NCBI RefSeq assembly: GCF_014904745.1
Contig: NZ_JACZCS010000024.1
Coordinates: forward strand, 1-64,000
DNA from: Oricola nitratireducens
GTDB lineage: Bacteria; Pseudomonadota; Alphaproteobacteria; Rhizobiales; Rhizobiaceae
Length of the DNA: 64,000 bases
Direction of reading: 5' to 3'
Every line of letters begins with the position of its first letter. Position 1 is the first letter of the stretch. The notes under the pieces were generated by a model. The model searched no databases. It was not told the DNA's origin and saw only the letters and a list, made by a program, of their open reading frames with translations. Below, piece by piece: positions 1 to 10,187 of the stretch. The position numbers and the translations under genes were made by a program.

Positions 1-1
1 A

Positions 2-475
2 GACGGCGATGAAACCGCCACCGCCACCGAAGGCTATTTCAGCGTAAGCGAGCCACTGCGCGAACCGGACGCCATGGAGGCCGAGACGGATTATGCCGCC
101 GAGGGCCTGGCCGGCATGACGGATGCGCCTGCGACGGATTTCGGCGACATCGATCCCGAAGCGGCGGAAACGGATTATTCAGAAGCCGCCAGCGCGGCGC
201 CGGCAACCGGTTACGAGGCGGGTTTCGCGGAAACGACCGGCTATCAGCCGGAACCCACTCCCCCGGCCTCGGCCCATTCTCTCGCCGAGGAAGACCCCGA
301 GGTCTACGAACAGATCCGCCGGAAAGCCGAGGAAGCGCGCGCGCGCATCGCGGCGCGGCTGGAACAGATGCAGGCCGGGGAGGGCGGCGAAGCCCACCAG
401 GAGACCGAAGAACGGCTCGATCTCGGCGAGGATGCGCCACCGATGTATGACGACGGCGAGGACCAATCCGACTAA
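2..475 (+). CDS. C-terminal part of an unidentified acidic protein
   Basis: The reading frame is open from the window edge and stops at 473-475, so only about 157 C-terminal residues are visible. They are rich in Asp, Glu, Ala and Thr with little hydrophobic core. One short charged stretch near the end (EDPEVYEQIRRKAEEARARI, about residues 98-117) looks like an amphipathic or coiled-coil helix. The tail is again acidic. I recognise no family, and the function is unknown. It lies 142 bases upstream of kup on the same strand, which does not by itself imply a functional link. The strongly biased composition means the frame is probably real, because the alternative frames here are Arg/Pro-rich nonsense. 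Confidence 0.6.
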   Translation, partial: DGDETATATEGYFSVSEPLREPDAMEAETDYAAEGLAGMTDAPATDFGDIDPEAAETDYSEAASAAPATGYEAGFAETTGYQPEPTPPASAHSLAEEDPEVYEQIRRKAEEARARIAARLEQMQAGEGGEAHQETEERLDLGEDAPPMYDDGEDQSD

Positions 476-617
476 CCCCCTGCCGACCGGGCATGGCGTC
501 AGGGTCTTTGCCCTGACGGCATGCCGGCATCTTCCGAACCCTGCCGTCGCGCGGCACTGCTGCATTGCGAAATGCGATGCGAGGGGGTAATGAGCGGCTG
601 CTCGCATTCGACCGAAG

Positions 618-2531
618 ATGACGGCGGAGTTCATGGACGCGAAGACAGAGACCGCCGAGGATCATGGCGGACCGGGGGGCCATTCGACCGCGTTGCTGGC
701 TCTCGGCGCCATCGGCATCGTCTATGGCGACATCGGCACAAGCCCGATCTACGCGCTGCGCGAAACCGTCCGCGCCGCCGCCGGCAGCAAACCTCCCTCC
801 GAAGCCGACATTATCGGCGCTCTGTCGATCATCGTCTGGGCGCTGACCATCGTCGTGACGATGAAATACGCGCTCATCGTGCTGCGCGCCGACAACAAGG
901 GCGAGGGCGGCACGCTGTCGATCATGGCGCTGGCGCGCGGCGTCCTGCCGAAGCACGCGGCGCTGATCGGCGGCATCGGCATGGCCGGCGCGGCGCTGTT
1001 CTTCGGCGATGCGGTGATTACCCCGGCGATCTCGGTGCTGTCCGCGGTCGAGGGACTGCACATCGCCGCGCCGTCGATCTCGCATTATGTCGTGCCGATC
1101 ACGGCGGCGATCATCGTGACGCTGTTCATGGTGCAGCGTTTCGGCACCGGCAAGGTGTCCTCCGTGTTCGGGCCGGTCACGCTGATCTGGTTTTTGACGC
1201 TCGGCCTTTCCGGCGCGGCTCATCTTCTCGACGACCTGTCGATTTTCCGCGCGCTCAATCCGTTGCAGGCGGCGGCCTTCATTTCCAATCATTCGGGCGT
1301 TGCGCTGGCGGTCATCGGCGCGGCCTTCCTGGCTGTGACCGGCGCGGAGGCGCTTTATGTCGATCTCGGGCATTTCGGCCGCAAGCCGATCCTGCTCGCC
1401 TGGTTCGCCGTGGTGTTTCCGTGCCTGCTGCTGAATTATTTCGGGCAGGGCGCGTGGCTCCTGAAGAACGACGTCACTGTCGACCAGCCGCTGTTCCAGA
1501 TGATGCCGGACTGGGCGTTGCTGCCGGTGGTGGTGCTGGCGACGATCGCGACGGTGATCGCCAGCCAGGCGGTGATTTCCGGCGCGTTCTCGCTGACCCG
1601 GCAGGCGACGCAATTGCACCTGCTGCCGCGTTTTGACGTCGTTCACACTTCGGCCACGCAATCAGGGCAGATCTACCTGCCGCAGCTGAACTGGATGCTG
1701 ATGATCGCGGTGCTGCTGCTGGTGTTCGGTTTCGGATCGTCGGAATCGCTTGCCGCTGCCTATGGCATCTCGGTGACGGGCGAGATGATGATCACGACGA
1801 TCCTGCTGGCCGTCGTCATGGTCGGCATCTGGCGCTGGAAATGGCTCGCCGTGGCGGCCATCATCGGCGCCTTCCTTGTCGTCGAAGGCGTATTCCTGGG
1901 CGCCAATTCGATGAAGATCCCCGACGGCGGCTGGGTGTCCATCCTGATCGCCGCATGCCTGTTCACGCTGATGGTGACGTGGACGCGCGGCAGCGCGCAG
2001 CTGTTCCAGAAAACCCGCAAGACCGAGATCCCGCTCGACGACCTGCTGCGGCAACTGGAGGACGCCGAACCGGAATTCGTGCCCGGGACCGCGATCTTCC
2101 TGACCAGCGATCCGTACAGCGCCCCGACCTCGATGATGCACAGTCTCAAGCACTACAAGGTGCTGCACGAGAACAACATCATCCTGACGATCGAGACGGC
2201 GCCGCAGCCGAGAGTGCCGGCGGCCGAACGCGCCACGATCGAGCAGGTCAATCCGTGGCTGACCCGCCTGATCCTGCGGTTCGGCTACATGGAGGACCCG
2301 AACGTGCCGCGCGCGCTCGGGCAATGCCGCAAGCAGGGGCTGAAGTTCGACATCATGCAGACGTCGTTCTTCCTGTCGCGGCGCTCGCTGATCGCCTCGG
2401 CGGATATCGGCATGCCGTTGTGGCAGGACAAGCTGTATATCCTGCTGGCGCGCAACGCGGCCGACGCGACGAGCTATTTCCGGCTGCCGACCGACCGCGT
2501 CGTCGAGATCGGAACCCAGGTCATCATCTGA
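618..2531 (+). CDS. kup: Kup low-affinity K+:H+ symporter
   Basis: Potassium uptake protein of the KUP/HAK/KT family, an inner-membrane K+/H+ symporter. The diagnostic first transmembrane motif GDIGTSPIYALRE lies near residue 37. About twelve hydrophobic segments follow through residue ~460, and the C-terminal ~165 residues form the cytosolic domain typical of bacterial Kup. The length of 637 residues is normal for the family. Two ATG starts are possible, at 618 and 633; the second (MDAKTE...) has a closer GGCGGAG-like ribosome site, so the protein may be five residues shorter. It stands alone, with no trk/kdp partners in the window, and stops 71 bases before the tetR-ilvC unit. Confidence 0.95.
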   Translation: MTAEFMDAKTETAEDHGGPGGHSTALLALGAIGIVYGDIGTSPIYALRETVRAAAGSKPPSEADIIGALSIIVWALTIVVTMKYALIVLRADNKGEGGTLSIMALARGVLPKHAALIGGIGMAGAALFFGDAVITPAISVLSAVEGLHIAAPSISHYVVPITAAIIVTLFMVQRFGTGKVSSVFGPVTLIWFLTLGLSGAAHLLDDLSIFRALNPLQAAAFISNHSGVALAVIGAAFLAVTGAEALYVDLGHFGRKPILLAWFAVVFPCLLLNYFGQGAWLLKNDVTVDQPLFQMMPDWALLPVVVLATIATVIASQAVISGAFSLTRQATQLHLLPRFDVVHTSATQSGQIYLPQLNWMLMIAVLLLVFGFGSSESLAAAYGISVTGEMMITTILLAVVMVGIWRWKWLAVAAIIGAFLVVEGVFLGANSMKIPDGGWVSILIAACLFTLMVTWTRGSAQLFQKTRKTEIPLDDLLRQLEDAEPEFVPGTAIFLTSDPYSAPTSMMHSLKHYKVLHENNIILTIETAPQPRVPAAERATIEQVNPWLTRLILRFGYMEDPNVPRALGQCRKQGLKFDIMQTSFFLSRRSLIASADIGMPLWQDKLYILLARNAADATSYFRLPTDRVVEIGTQVII

Positions 2532-2585
2532 TTACCCTTCAGGCGGCTTGACGCCGCACCGACAGATCTCTAGAAGAGCCGAACC

Positions 2586-2599
2586 GTACCGTACGGTAC
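2586..2599. promoter_or_regulatory. Perfect 14-bp palindrome upstream of the TetR gene
   Basis: GTACCGTACGGTAC is a perfect inverted repeat that ends three bases before the ATG of the TetR-family gene. TetR proteins usually repress their own promoter by binding such a palindrome, so this is the likely autoregulatory operator of the tetR-ilvC unit. The function is inferred; the palindrome is seen directly. Confidence 0.6.
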
Positions 2600-2602
2600 T
2601 CA

Positions 2603-4337
<1,735 letters not shown>

Positions 4338-4362
4338 GGCGTTTGCTGCCTTTGCGAACCGA

Positions 4363-4396
4363 AAGCCGGGGAGGAGAACCTTCCCGGCTTTTTTCT
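4363..4396 (+). terminator. Rho-independent terminator of tetR-ilvC
   Basis: The arms AAGCCGGG (4363-4370) and CCCGGCTT (4383-4390) pair perfectly and are followed by a run of T. It lies 25 bases after the ilvC stop. Confidence 0.85.
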
Positions 4397-4600
4397 TGAA
4401 TCGCGTTCACCCCGTTCCGGCTTTTCGGGCGGCGCAAGACGATGAATTCGTTTGCCAAATCTGGTGCTTTCGGCTCTACTTCCGTTAGGTCATGAGATCT
4501 GAATCGTCATCGAGCCTGCCTGCATTGCGATGCACTGCTCCCGGACTCCCTGGATCCTTCGGGTCCCAGCCTGAAAAACATGGCTCAGGGAGGAGCAAAC

Positions 4601-5497
4601 ATGTCTCGATTGCGCGTAACCGCGGTTTCGGCGGTGATTTCCATTGCATTCGTTATGCCGGCAGCGGCCCAGAGTGACGACGCTCTGGTCAAGCGCGGAG
4701 CGTATCTCGTGAATGGTCCGGTGGCCTGTTCCAACTGTCACGGAACCCGCAACCCCGACTTCTCGATCGCCGACGGCATGGAATTCGCGGGCGGCTTTCA
4801 CATCGTGGATCCGGCCTTCGACGTCTACGCGGCGAACATTACGCCCGACAAGGAGACGGGTATCGGCGACTGGACCGACGAGCAGATCATCAAGGCGATC
4901 CGCGAGGGCGTCGATCCGGAAGGGGACATCATCTTTCCGCCAATGCCGTCACCGACCTACAACAACATGTCCGACGACGACGCGAAAGCGGTCGTGGCAT
5001 ATCTTCGTACGCTCAAGCCCGTGCGTCACGAAGTCGAGGAATCGCACTGGAATATTCCGCAACAGGCGATGCCGCCCGCCAAGGGCGCGCCGGCACCCGC
5101 GATGTCGGACACGGTGGCATATGGCGGCTATATCGTGAATGCGCTTGCGCATTGCTTCGAGTGCCACACGCCGATGGGCCCGACCGGCCCGGACATGTCG
5201 AGGATGGGCGCCGGCGGGCTGGAGATAACGCTCGCGCCCGGGATGAGCGTGTACACGTCGAACATCACGCCCGATCCGGAGACCGGTATCGGCAACTGGA
5301 GCGACGAGGACATCAAGCAGGCGATCACCGAGGGCATCACCCCGCAAGGCAGGCACGTTTCCCCGCCGATGCCGTTTCCCTGGTTCAACAACATGACGGC
5401 GGAGGATCTTGATGCGGTCGTGGCCTATCTGCACACGATTCCGGCCGTTTCGAACAAGGTCGAACGGACCGAATTCCAGATGAAAAACTTTCCGTAA
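4601..5497 (+). CDS. Exported diheme c-type cytochrome
   Basis: A 298-residue periplasmic or membrane-associated electron carrier. A signal peptide (MSRLRVTAVS... ending in AAAQ near residue 24) precedes two cytochrome c domains. The CXXCH heme sites are CSNCH (residues 43-47) and CFECH (about 185-189). Each domain carries a downstream conserved proline/methionine region (MPSPTYNNM and MPFPWFNNM) that could give the axial Met. It resembles the cytochrome subunits of flavin or quinoprotein dehydrogenases (gluconate/alcohol dehydrogenase type), but no dehydrogenase gene lies beside it. The start at 4601 follows GGGAGGAGCAAAC; an ATG at 4580 is in frame but lacks a ribosome site. It is flanked by terminators and is therefore monocistronic. 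Confidence 0.92.
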   Translation: MSRLRVTAVSAVISIAFVMPAAAQSDDALVKRGAYLVNGPVACSNCHGTRNPDFSIADGMEFAGGFHIVDPAFDVYAANITPDKETGIGDWTDEQIIKAIREGVDPEGDIIFPPMPSPTYNNMSDDDAKAVVAYLRTLKPVRHEVEESHWNIPQQAMPPAKGAPAPAMSDTVAYGGYIVNALAHCFECHTPMGPTGPDMSRMGAGGLEITLAPGMSVYTSNITPDPETGIGNWSDEDIKQAITEGITPQGRHVSPPMPFPWFNNMTAEDLDAVVAYLHTIPAVSNKVERTEFQMKNFP

Positions 5498-5517
5498 GGA
5501 CGTTTCAGGAGGCATCG

Positions 5518-5545
5518 AAGGCCGCGCACAGCCGCGGCCTTTTTT
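5518..5545 (+). terminator. Rho-independent terminator of the cytochrome c gene
   Basis: The perfect nine-base arms AAGGCCGCG (5518-5526) and CGCGGCCTT (5533-5541) are followed by a T run ending at 5545, about 20 bases after the cytochrome stop codon. Confidence 0.88.
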
Positions 5546-5662
5546 CATTTGTGAGGCAACGGGACCATAAAAGGAAAATTTCTTGCGCATATAGGTCAGT
5601 ATTATTGACATATATTGCCGACGGGGGCATGTTCGGCCACCGACTTCCCGGAGGAACCGTCC

Positions 5663-6877
5663 ATGAAAGACGATAACCGTTTTGCCTCGCGCGAAACGCG
5701 GATGAAGGCATCCGAAATCCGCGAATTGCTGAAGCTGCTCGACCAGCCCGACATCATCTCGTTTGCCGGCGGCATTCCGGACCCGGCGCTGTTTCCGGCC
5801 GATGCCTTCCGGCGCGCCTTTGACGATGCGCTTGCGGGCGCAGCCGCGAGCGGCGCGCTGCAATATTCAACCAGCGAGGGCCATGCCGGGCTGCGCGAAT
5901 GGATCGCAGGTGAGATGGCGCGCATCGGCGTTGCCTGCGGGCCGGAAAACATCGTGATTACAGCGGGATCGCAGCAGGCGCTCGACTATCTCGGCAAGCT
6001 GTTCCTGTCGCCGCGCGACACGGCGCTTGTCGGCTGGCCGACCTATCTCGGCGCGCTGCAGGCCTTCAGCGCCTACGAGCCGAATTACGACCGGCTGGAG
6101 CCGATGGGCAACCGCGCGCCGGGGGATTTCGCCTGGCAGGCGCGCGAAAAGGGCGGGGCGGTGAAATTCGCCTATGTGTCGCCCGACTTCGCCAATCCGA
6201 CCGGCGAGACGCTGACGCCCGGCGAGCGCGAGCGCGTGCTCGATCTCGCCGACGCGCTCGATATCGCCGTGATCGAGGACGGCGCCTACCAGGCGCTGCG
6301 CTACGACGGCGAGGCGGTCGCGCCGATCCTGGCGCTGGAGATCGCGCGCAAGGGAGACATCGAGAAATGCCGCACGATCTATTGCGGCACCTTCTCCAAG
6401 ACGCTGTCGCCCGGACTGCGCGTCGGCTGGGTCTGCGCTGCGACGGACATCATCTCGCGGCTGGTGATCCTGATCCAGGCGGGCGGACTGCACAGCGCCA
6501 CCATCAACCAGGCGGCGATGAATGCGGTGGCGCGGGCGGTGTTCGGCGAGCAGGTGGCGAAAGTGCGGAGCGTCTATGGCGCGCGCCGCGACCACATGCT
6601 GGCGGCGCTGCAACGTGAAATGCCGGAAGGCGTGCGCTGGACGAAGCCGGAGGGCGGGATGTTCATCTGGCTGACGCTGCCGGACGGCATGGACGGGGCG
6701 GCGCTGCTGGCGCAGTCGCTGGCAAGCGCCCGCGTCGCCTTCGTGCCCGGCGGCGCGTTCTTCGCCGACGGCTCCGGTGCGAACACGATCCGGCTGTCGT
6801 TCTCCTGCGCCCCGGAAGCGATGATCGACGAGGGCGTGAAGCGGTTGGGCGACCTGATCCGGCGTGCCGCCGGCTGA
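5663..6877 (+). CDS. PLP-dependent aminotransferase, class I/II (2-aminoadipate/aromatic type)
   Basis: A 404-residue fold-type I aminotransferase. Typical features are FAGGIPDPALFP near residue 35, the substrate/cofactor region SPDFANPTGETL about 175-185, and the Schiff-base lysine in GTFSKTLSPGLRVGW near residue 245. The family includes the LysN-type 2-aminoadipate and broad-specificity 2-oxo acid transaminases, and the substrate here is not determined. The start at 5663 is preceded by CCCGGAGGAACC. The upstream region 5546-5662 is AT-rich with a GTCA-N7-TGAC inverted repeat at 5595-5609 that could be an operator. The gene leads a same-strand series with UPF0303, Nudix-like and PhzF genes, spaced 84, 96 and 16 bases. 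Confidence 0.9.
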   Translation: MKDDNRFASRETRMKASEIRELLKLLDQPDIISFAGGIPDPALFPADAFRRAFDDALAGAAASGALQYSTSEGHAGLREWIAGEMARIGVACGPENIVITAGSQQALDYLGKLFLSPRDTALVGWPTYLGALQAFSAYEPNYDRLEPMGNRAPGDFAWQAREKGGAVKFAYVSPDFANPTGETLTPGERERVLDLADALDIAVIEDGAYQALRYDGEAVAPILALEIARKGDIEKCRTIYCGTFSKTLSPGLRVGWVCAATDIISRLVILIQAGGLHSATINQAAMNAVARAVFGEQVAKVRSVYGARRDHMLAALQREMPEGVRWTKPEGGMFIWLTLPDGMDGAALLAQSLASARVAFVPGGAFFADGSGANTIRLSFSCAPEAMIDEGVKRLGDLIRRAAG

Positions 6878-6961
6878 CCGTTGCGCGCGTTTTGCAGAAA
6901 AATACGTGGCATCCACAGCCGGACGAATTGAGTATAAGGGGCCGACCGGAGAGGGAGCGCC

Positions 6962-7462
6962 ATGACGATTGCAGACGACATCGAGATCCTGAAACGCCAG
7001 GAAGAGGCGCTGCGGTTCGACGGCTTCAGCGAGGACGACGCGTGGGCGCTCGGGTCGATGATGCGGCAGCGCGCCGCCGACAAGGGCCTGCCGCTCGTCA
7101 TCGACATCCGCATCGCCGGACGGCCGCTGTTCTATACGGCCCTGCCGGGCACCACGCCGGATAATCCGGAATGGGTGCGCCGCAAGATCAACGTCGTCAT
7201 GCGCTACCACAAATGCTCGTACCGGGTGGGACGGGAGCTGGCGGTTTCGGGCACGCAACTCGACGAAACGCGCGGTGTCGCGCCGGTCGACGTCGCGCCG
7301 CATGGCGGTTGTTTCCCGATCCATCTCAAGGGTACCGGCGTGGTCGGAACGGTCACCGTTTCCGGCGTGCCGCAGCGCGAAGACCACCGTTTCGTGTTCG
7401 AATGCCTGTGCGAGTATCTCGGCGTCGATCCGGCCACACTCGCGCTCGGGCCGGAAGACTGA
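6962..7462 (+). CDS. UPF0303 / HbpS-like heme-degrading-domain protein
   Basis: A 166-residue cytosolic protein of the GlcG/HbpS (PF03928) fold, UPF0303 subgroup. The conserved segments seen are the LVIDIRIAGRPLFYTALPG strand pair (about residues 45-63) and the NPEWVRRKINVVMRYHKCSY helix (about 68-87). A glycine-rich APHGGCFPIHLKGTGVVGTV stretch near residues 110-130 forms the characteristic core. Family members have been linked to heme or small-ligand binding, but no definite reaction is established, so I assign only the family. It sits between the aminotransferase and the Nudix-like gene. The start ATG at 6962 follows GGAGAGGGAGCGCC. Confidence 0.85.
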   Translation: MTIADDIEILKRQEEALRFDGFSEDDAWALGSMMRQRAADKGLPLVIDIRIAGRPLFYTALPGTTPDNPEWVRRKINVVMRYHKCSYRVGRELAVSGTQLDETRGVAPVDVAPHGGCFPIHLKGTGVVGTVTVSGVPQREDHRFVFECLCEYLGVDPATLALGPED

Positions 7463-7558
7463 GCCGGGCGGAACCGGAGGTCCTGTCTTTGCGGGTGCAC
7501 CGCGCGCAAAAATCCTGTTAGGAGAGGCCTCCGCAGGACGGTCCAGCCGGGATTATCG

Positions 7559-8284
7559 ATGAAAGACCAGGACATTCGCAGGCTCAAGACCCTACGGCTC
7601 GCGCTCTCCGACGCGCCGCTGCGCTTCGAGAAGGAGAATCGTCCGGCGATCGAGGCGCACTGGGCGGCGGCGGTCGCCGCCAATCCGCGGCTGTGGAACG
7701 GTCCGTCCTTCATGTTCGAGGATGTGCGCCTCGAGGGCGGCAAGCTGACCGGAACCGGACATCGCACCGATTTCGCGACCTTCCTTCACTGGCGCGACAA
7801 TGGCCGTCCGGCGGGCGTCGTCCATATTACCGGCACGTCGCTGCCGGTGACCCGCGACGGCGCGCTGTTCGCCGTCCGGATGGCGCAGCATACCGCCAAT
7901 CCGGGCGCGATCTATTTTCCCGCCGGATCCTTCGACGCGGCGGATGTCATCGACGGCATGTTCGACGTGACGCGCAACATCGCGCGCGAACTGGCGGAGG
8001 AAACCGGGCTCGGCTTCCACGAGGCGGACGCGGAAGCCAGCCTCACGGCAGTCTTCGACCGCGGCGCGATCCATATCACGCGGCGAAACCTGCTGGCGGC
8101 GGATTTCGCGGGCTGCGCAGCACGGCTCAACCGGCACCAGGCGGAAACCGGCGATGACGAGGTCGACGGCGCGATCGCGATCCGGCGCGGCGACGGCAGC
8201 CTCCGGGCGCTGAAGCCCTATGCGAAAGCGCTTGCCGAATGGCACTTCGAAAACGCGGCGTTTTCCTGTACCGGGGACGTCTGA
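7559..8284 (+). CDS. Nudix-like hydrolase
   Basis: A 241-residue protein with a recognisable Nudix core. A glycine-containing loop (PAGSFDAADVID, from residue 121) leads into RELAEETGLGF (residues 143-153), which supplies the REUXEE-type metal-binding helix. The spacing departs from the classic GX5EX7REUXEEXGU box because no glutamate stands at the first E position, so substrate specificity and even activity are uncertain. The N-terminal 90 residues form a separate lead-in domain seen in some plant/bacterial diphosphohydrolase relatives. It is followed after 16 bases by the PhzF gene, which suggests co-transcription. Confidence 0.78.
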   Translation: MKDQDIRRLKTLRLALSDAPLRFEKENRPAIEAHWAAAVAANPRLWNGPSFMFEDVRLEGGKLTGTGHRTDFATFLHWRDNGRPAGVVHITGTSLPVTRDGALFAVRMAQHTANPGAIYFPAGSFDAADVIDGMFDVTRNIARELAEETGLGFHEADAEASLTAVFDRGAIHITRRNLLAADFAGCAARLNRHQAETGDDEVDGAIAIRRGDGSLRALKPYAKALAEWHFENAAFSCTGDV

Positions 8285-8300
8285 GAAAAGGGGAAATCGC

Positions 8301-9209
8301 ATGGCACGGCGCTACGCAATCTACGACGTCTTCACCGACCGCGCGCTGGCGGGCAATCCGCTGGCGGTCGTCTTCGACGCCGACGGGCTTGATGACGGCG
8401 CGATGCAGCAGATAGCGCGCGAATTCAACCTGTCGGAGACGGTGTTCATCCGGCCGGCGGAAAACTCCGCTCATTCGGCGCGGCTGCGGATTTTTACGCC
8501 CGAACACGAATTGTCGTTCGCGGGCCACCCGACGGTCGGCGCGGCGATCGCGCTCGGCGAGAGCGATCCGGCCAACGGCGCCGGCGACAGCCGGCTGATG
8601 GTGCTGGAGGAGACAATCGGCGCGGTGCGCTGCGCGCTACGGCTTGGCGATCCGGCCTATGCGGAATTCGACGTGCCGCTGCTCCCCGAGATGGTCGAAT
8701 ACGAGGTCGAGAAGGCGGCGATCGCCTCGGCGATCGGCGTCGACGCCAACGAGATAGGCTTCGAGAACCACAAGATCAGCGTCTGGACGGCCGGAAACAG
8801 TTTCGTCTTCGTGCCGCTCGACGGACTCGGGCCGGTGCAGCGCGTCTCGATCGACGCTGCGCGGTGGAACGAGGTCGCGCCGGAGGTGAACGGCCGCACG
8901 GCGTGGCTCTATGCCTACACGCGCGACGTGATCCACCACGGCTATGCCTTCCACGCGCGCATGCTGGCGCCCGGGGCAGGGGTGCCCGAAGATCCGGCGA
9001 CGGGCTCGGCGGCGGCGAATTTCTCCGGCGTGATCGCGCATTTCGACGGCGTCGCCGACGGACCGACGGCCTATCTGATCGAACAGGGGCTGGAAATGGG
9101 CCGGCCGTCGACGATCCGGCTCGAAATCACCGGCAAGGGCGGCGAAATCCATGCGGCGCGGATCGGCGGCCACGCCGTCAAGGTCGCCGAGGGCACGCTT
9201 CTTGCGTGA
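8301..9209 (+). CDS. PhzF-family isomerase/epimerase
   Basis: A 302-residue member of the PhzF/diaminopimelate-epimerase fold. The N-terminal half carries the catalytic glutamate in FNLSETVF (E46) and the conserved FTPEHELSFAGHPTVGAA loop (about residues 75-92). The C-terminal half has the matching GVPEDPATGSAAANFSG motif (about residues 230-246), the hallmark of the second lobe. No phenazine genes are present, so it is one of the many PhzF relatives of unknown substrate. The start at 8301 follows AAAAGGGGAAATCGC; a longer frame running back into the Nudix-like gene has no ribosome site. Confidence 0.92.
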   Translation: MARRYAIYDVFTDRALAGNPLAVVFDADGLDDGAMQQIAREFNLSETVFIRPAENSAHSARLRIFTPEHELSFAGHPTVGAAIALGESDPANGAGDSRLMVLEETIGAVRCALRLGDPAYAEFDVPLLPEMVEYEVEKAAIASAIGVDANEIGFENHKISVWTAGNSFVFVPLDGLGPVQRVSIDAARWNEVAPEVNGRTAWLYAYTRDVIHHGYAFHARMLAPGAGVPEDPATGSAAANFSGVIAHFDGVADGPTAYLIEQGLEMGRPSTIRLEITGKGGEIHAARIGGHAVKVAEGTLLA

Positions 9210-9255
9210 CCCCCTTTACAAAGCGGCCCGGCCCGACTAGATAGCCGCTTCCTAC

Positions 9256-9331
<76 letters not shown>

Positions 9332-9420
9332 AGGTTCCTTTCCCTCGCCGGAAACCCGAATGTCTTCCGAAGCACGAATCGGATATGATTATATGAGGTT
9401 TTCTCCGGCGGGAAATCTCG

Positions 9421-10050
9421 ATGAACGAAGCTGAAATTTATCGCGCCCAGGGATTTGGACATCGCCTCGCGCCGGGACGCTGCTCGGCGCTGGTGGTCGT
9501 GGACTTCGTTAACGGCTTTGTCGATCCGGACGTATTCGGGGGTGGGAACAGCCTCGATGCTGCCAAACGTTTCGTCCCTGCTCTTGACCTTTGGCGGAAT
9601 ACGAATCTGCCCGTCGTGTTCACGCGGATCGTCTATGCGGATGACGGCTCCGATACAGGGATATGGTGCGAAAAAGTGCCTTCCTTGAAGGGACTTACCG
9701 AGGATGCCACCGCAAGCCAGGTCGTCGACTTTCTTGCTCCGCGCGACGGGGAGACGGTCATCCGCAAAACCCAGGCATCGGCCTTTTTCGGCACGGAATT
9801 GGCGTCGCTCCTTGCCGACCGCGGCATCGATAGCGTGGTCGTCGCCGGCTGCACTACCAGCGGATGCGTGCGCGCAACCATCGTCGACGCGATCAGCCAC
9901 AATTTCCGCCCGTTCGTCCTTTCGGACTGTGTCGGGGACCGCTCTGTCGCGGCCCATGACGCGAACCTGTTCGACATGGAACAGAAATACGCCGATTTGC
10001 TCGCGGTTTCCGATCTGGACCGGATTCTGGAGGCCGCGGTTTCGAATTGA
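9421..10050 (+). CDS. Isochorismatase-superfamily cysteine amidohydrolase
   Basis: A 209-residue hydrolase with the Asp-Lys-Cys triad of the family: D28 in ALVVVDFVNGF, the lysine in VIRKTQASAFFGT (about residue 118), and the nucleophile in VVAGCTTSGCVRATIVDA (about residue 152). The length and the TTSGCVRATIVDA signature place it near N-carbamoylsarcosine amidase and maleamate amidohydrolase (NicF) rather than true isochorismatases. No other nicotinate-pathway genes are nearby, so the amide substrate is unknown. It follows the tRNA by 89 bases and is convergent with the HpaI aldolase gene, so it is probably not part of the mhp island. Confidence 0.85.
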   Translation: MNEAEIYRAQGFGHRLAPGRCSALVVVDFVNGFVDPDVFGGGNSLDAAKRFVPALDLWRNTNLPVVFTRIVYADDGSDTGIWCEKVPSLKGLTEDATASQVVDFLAPRDGETVIRKTQASAFFGTELASLLADRGIDSVVVAGCTTSGCVRATIVDAISHNFRPFVLSDCVGDRSVAAHDANLFDMEQKYADLLAVSDLDRILEAAVSN

Positions 10051-10187
10051 CCGGCGCCTTGTCTTCTCCGGCATTCCGGAGAGACCGGCACAGGATATCC
10101 GGTTGCCGCCGGACGCCCGATACCGTCCGATCGGTTTTGATGGTTCGAAATGCAGGGATATTATTTATAGATTACAGCGCGTTGCCG

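Noticed and set aside
39-1661. Very long minus-strand open frame (540 codons) opposite kup
   Set aside because: Arg/Gln/Pro-rich translation, no family resemblance, and it mirrors the codon pattern of the clear kup gene; a GC-rich shadow.
5595-5609. GTCA-N7-TGAC inverted repeat before the aminotransferase gene
   Set aside because: The arms are only four bases and no regulator is adjacent; too weak for a separate feature.
9421-10050. Isochorismatase-family protein as NicF of nicotinate degradation
   Set aside because: The family fits, but no nicC/nicX/nicD/nicE partners are nearby; the alpha/beta hydrolase in the next island belongs to the mhp pathway (MhpC), not NicD.
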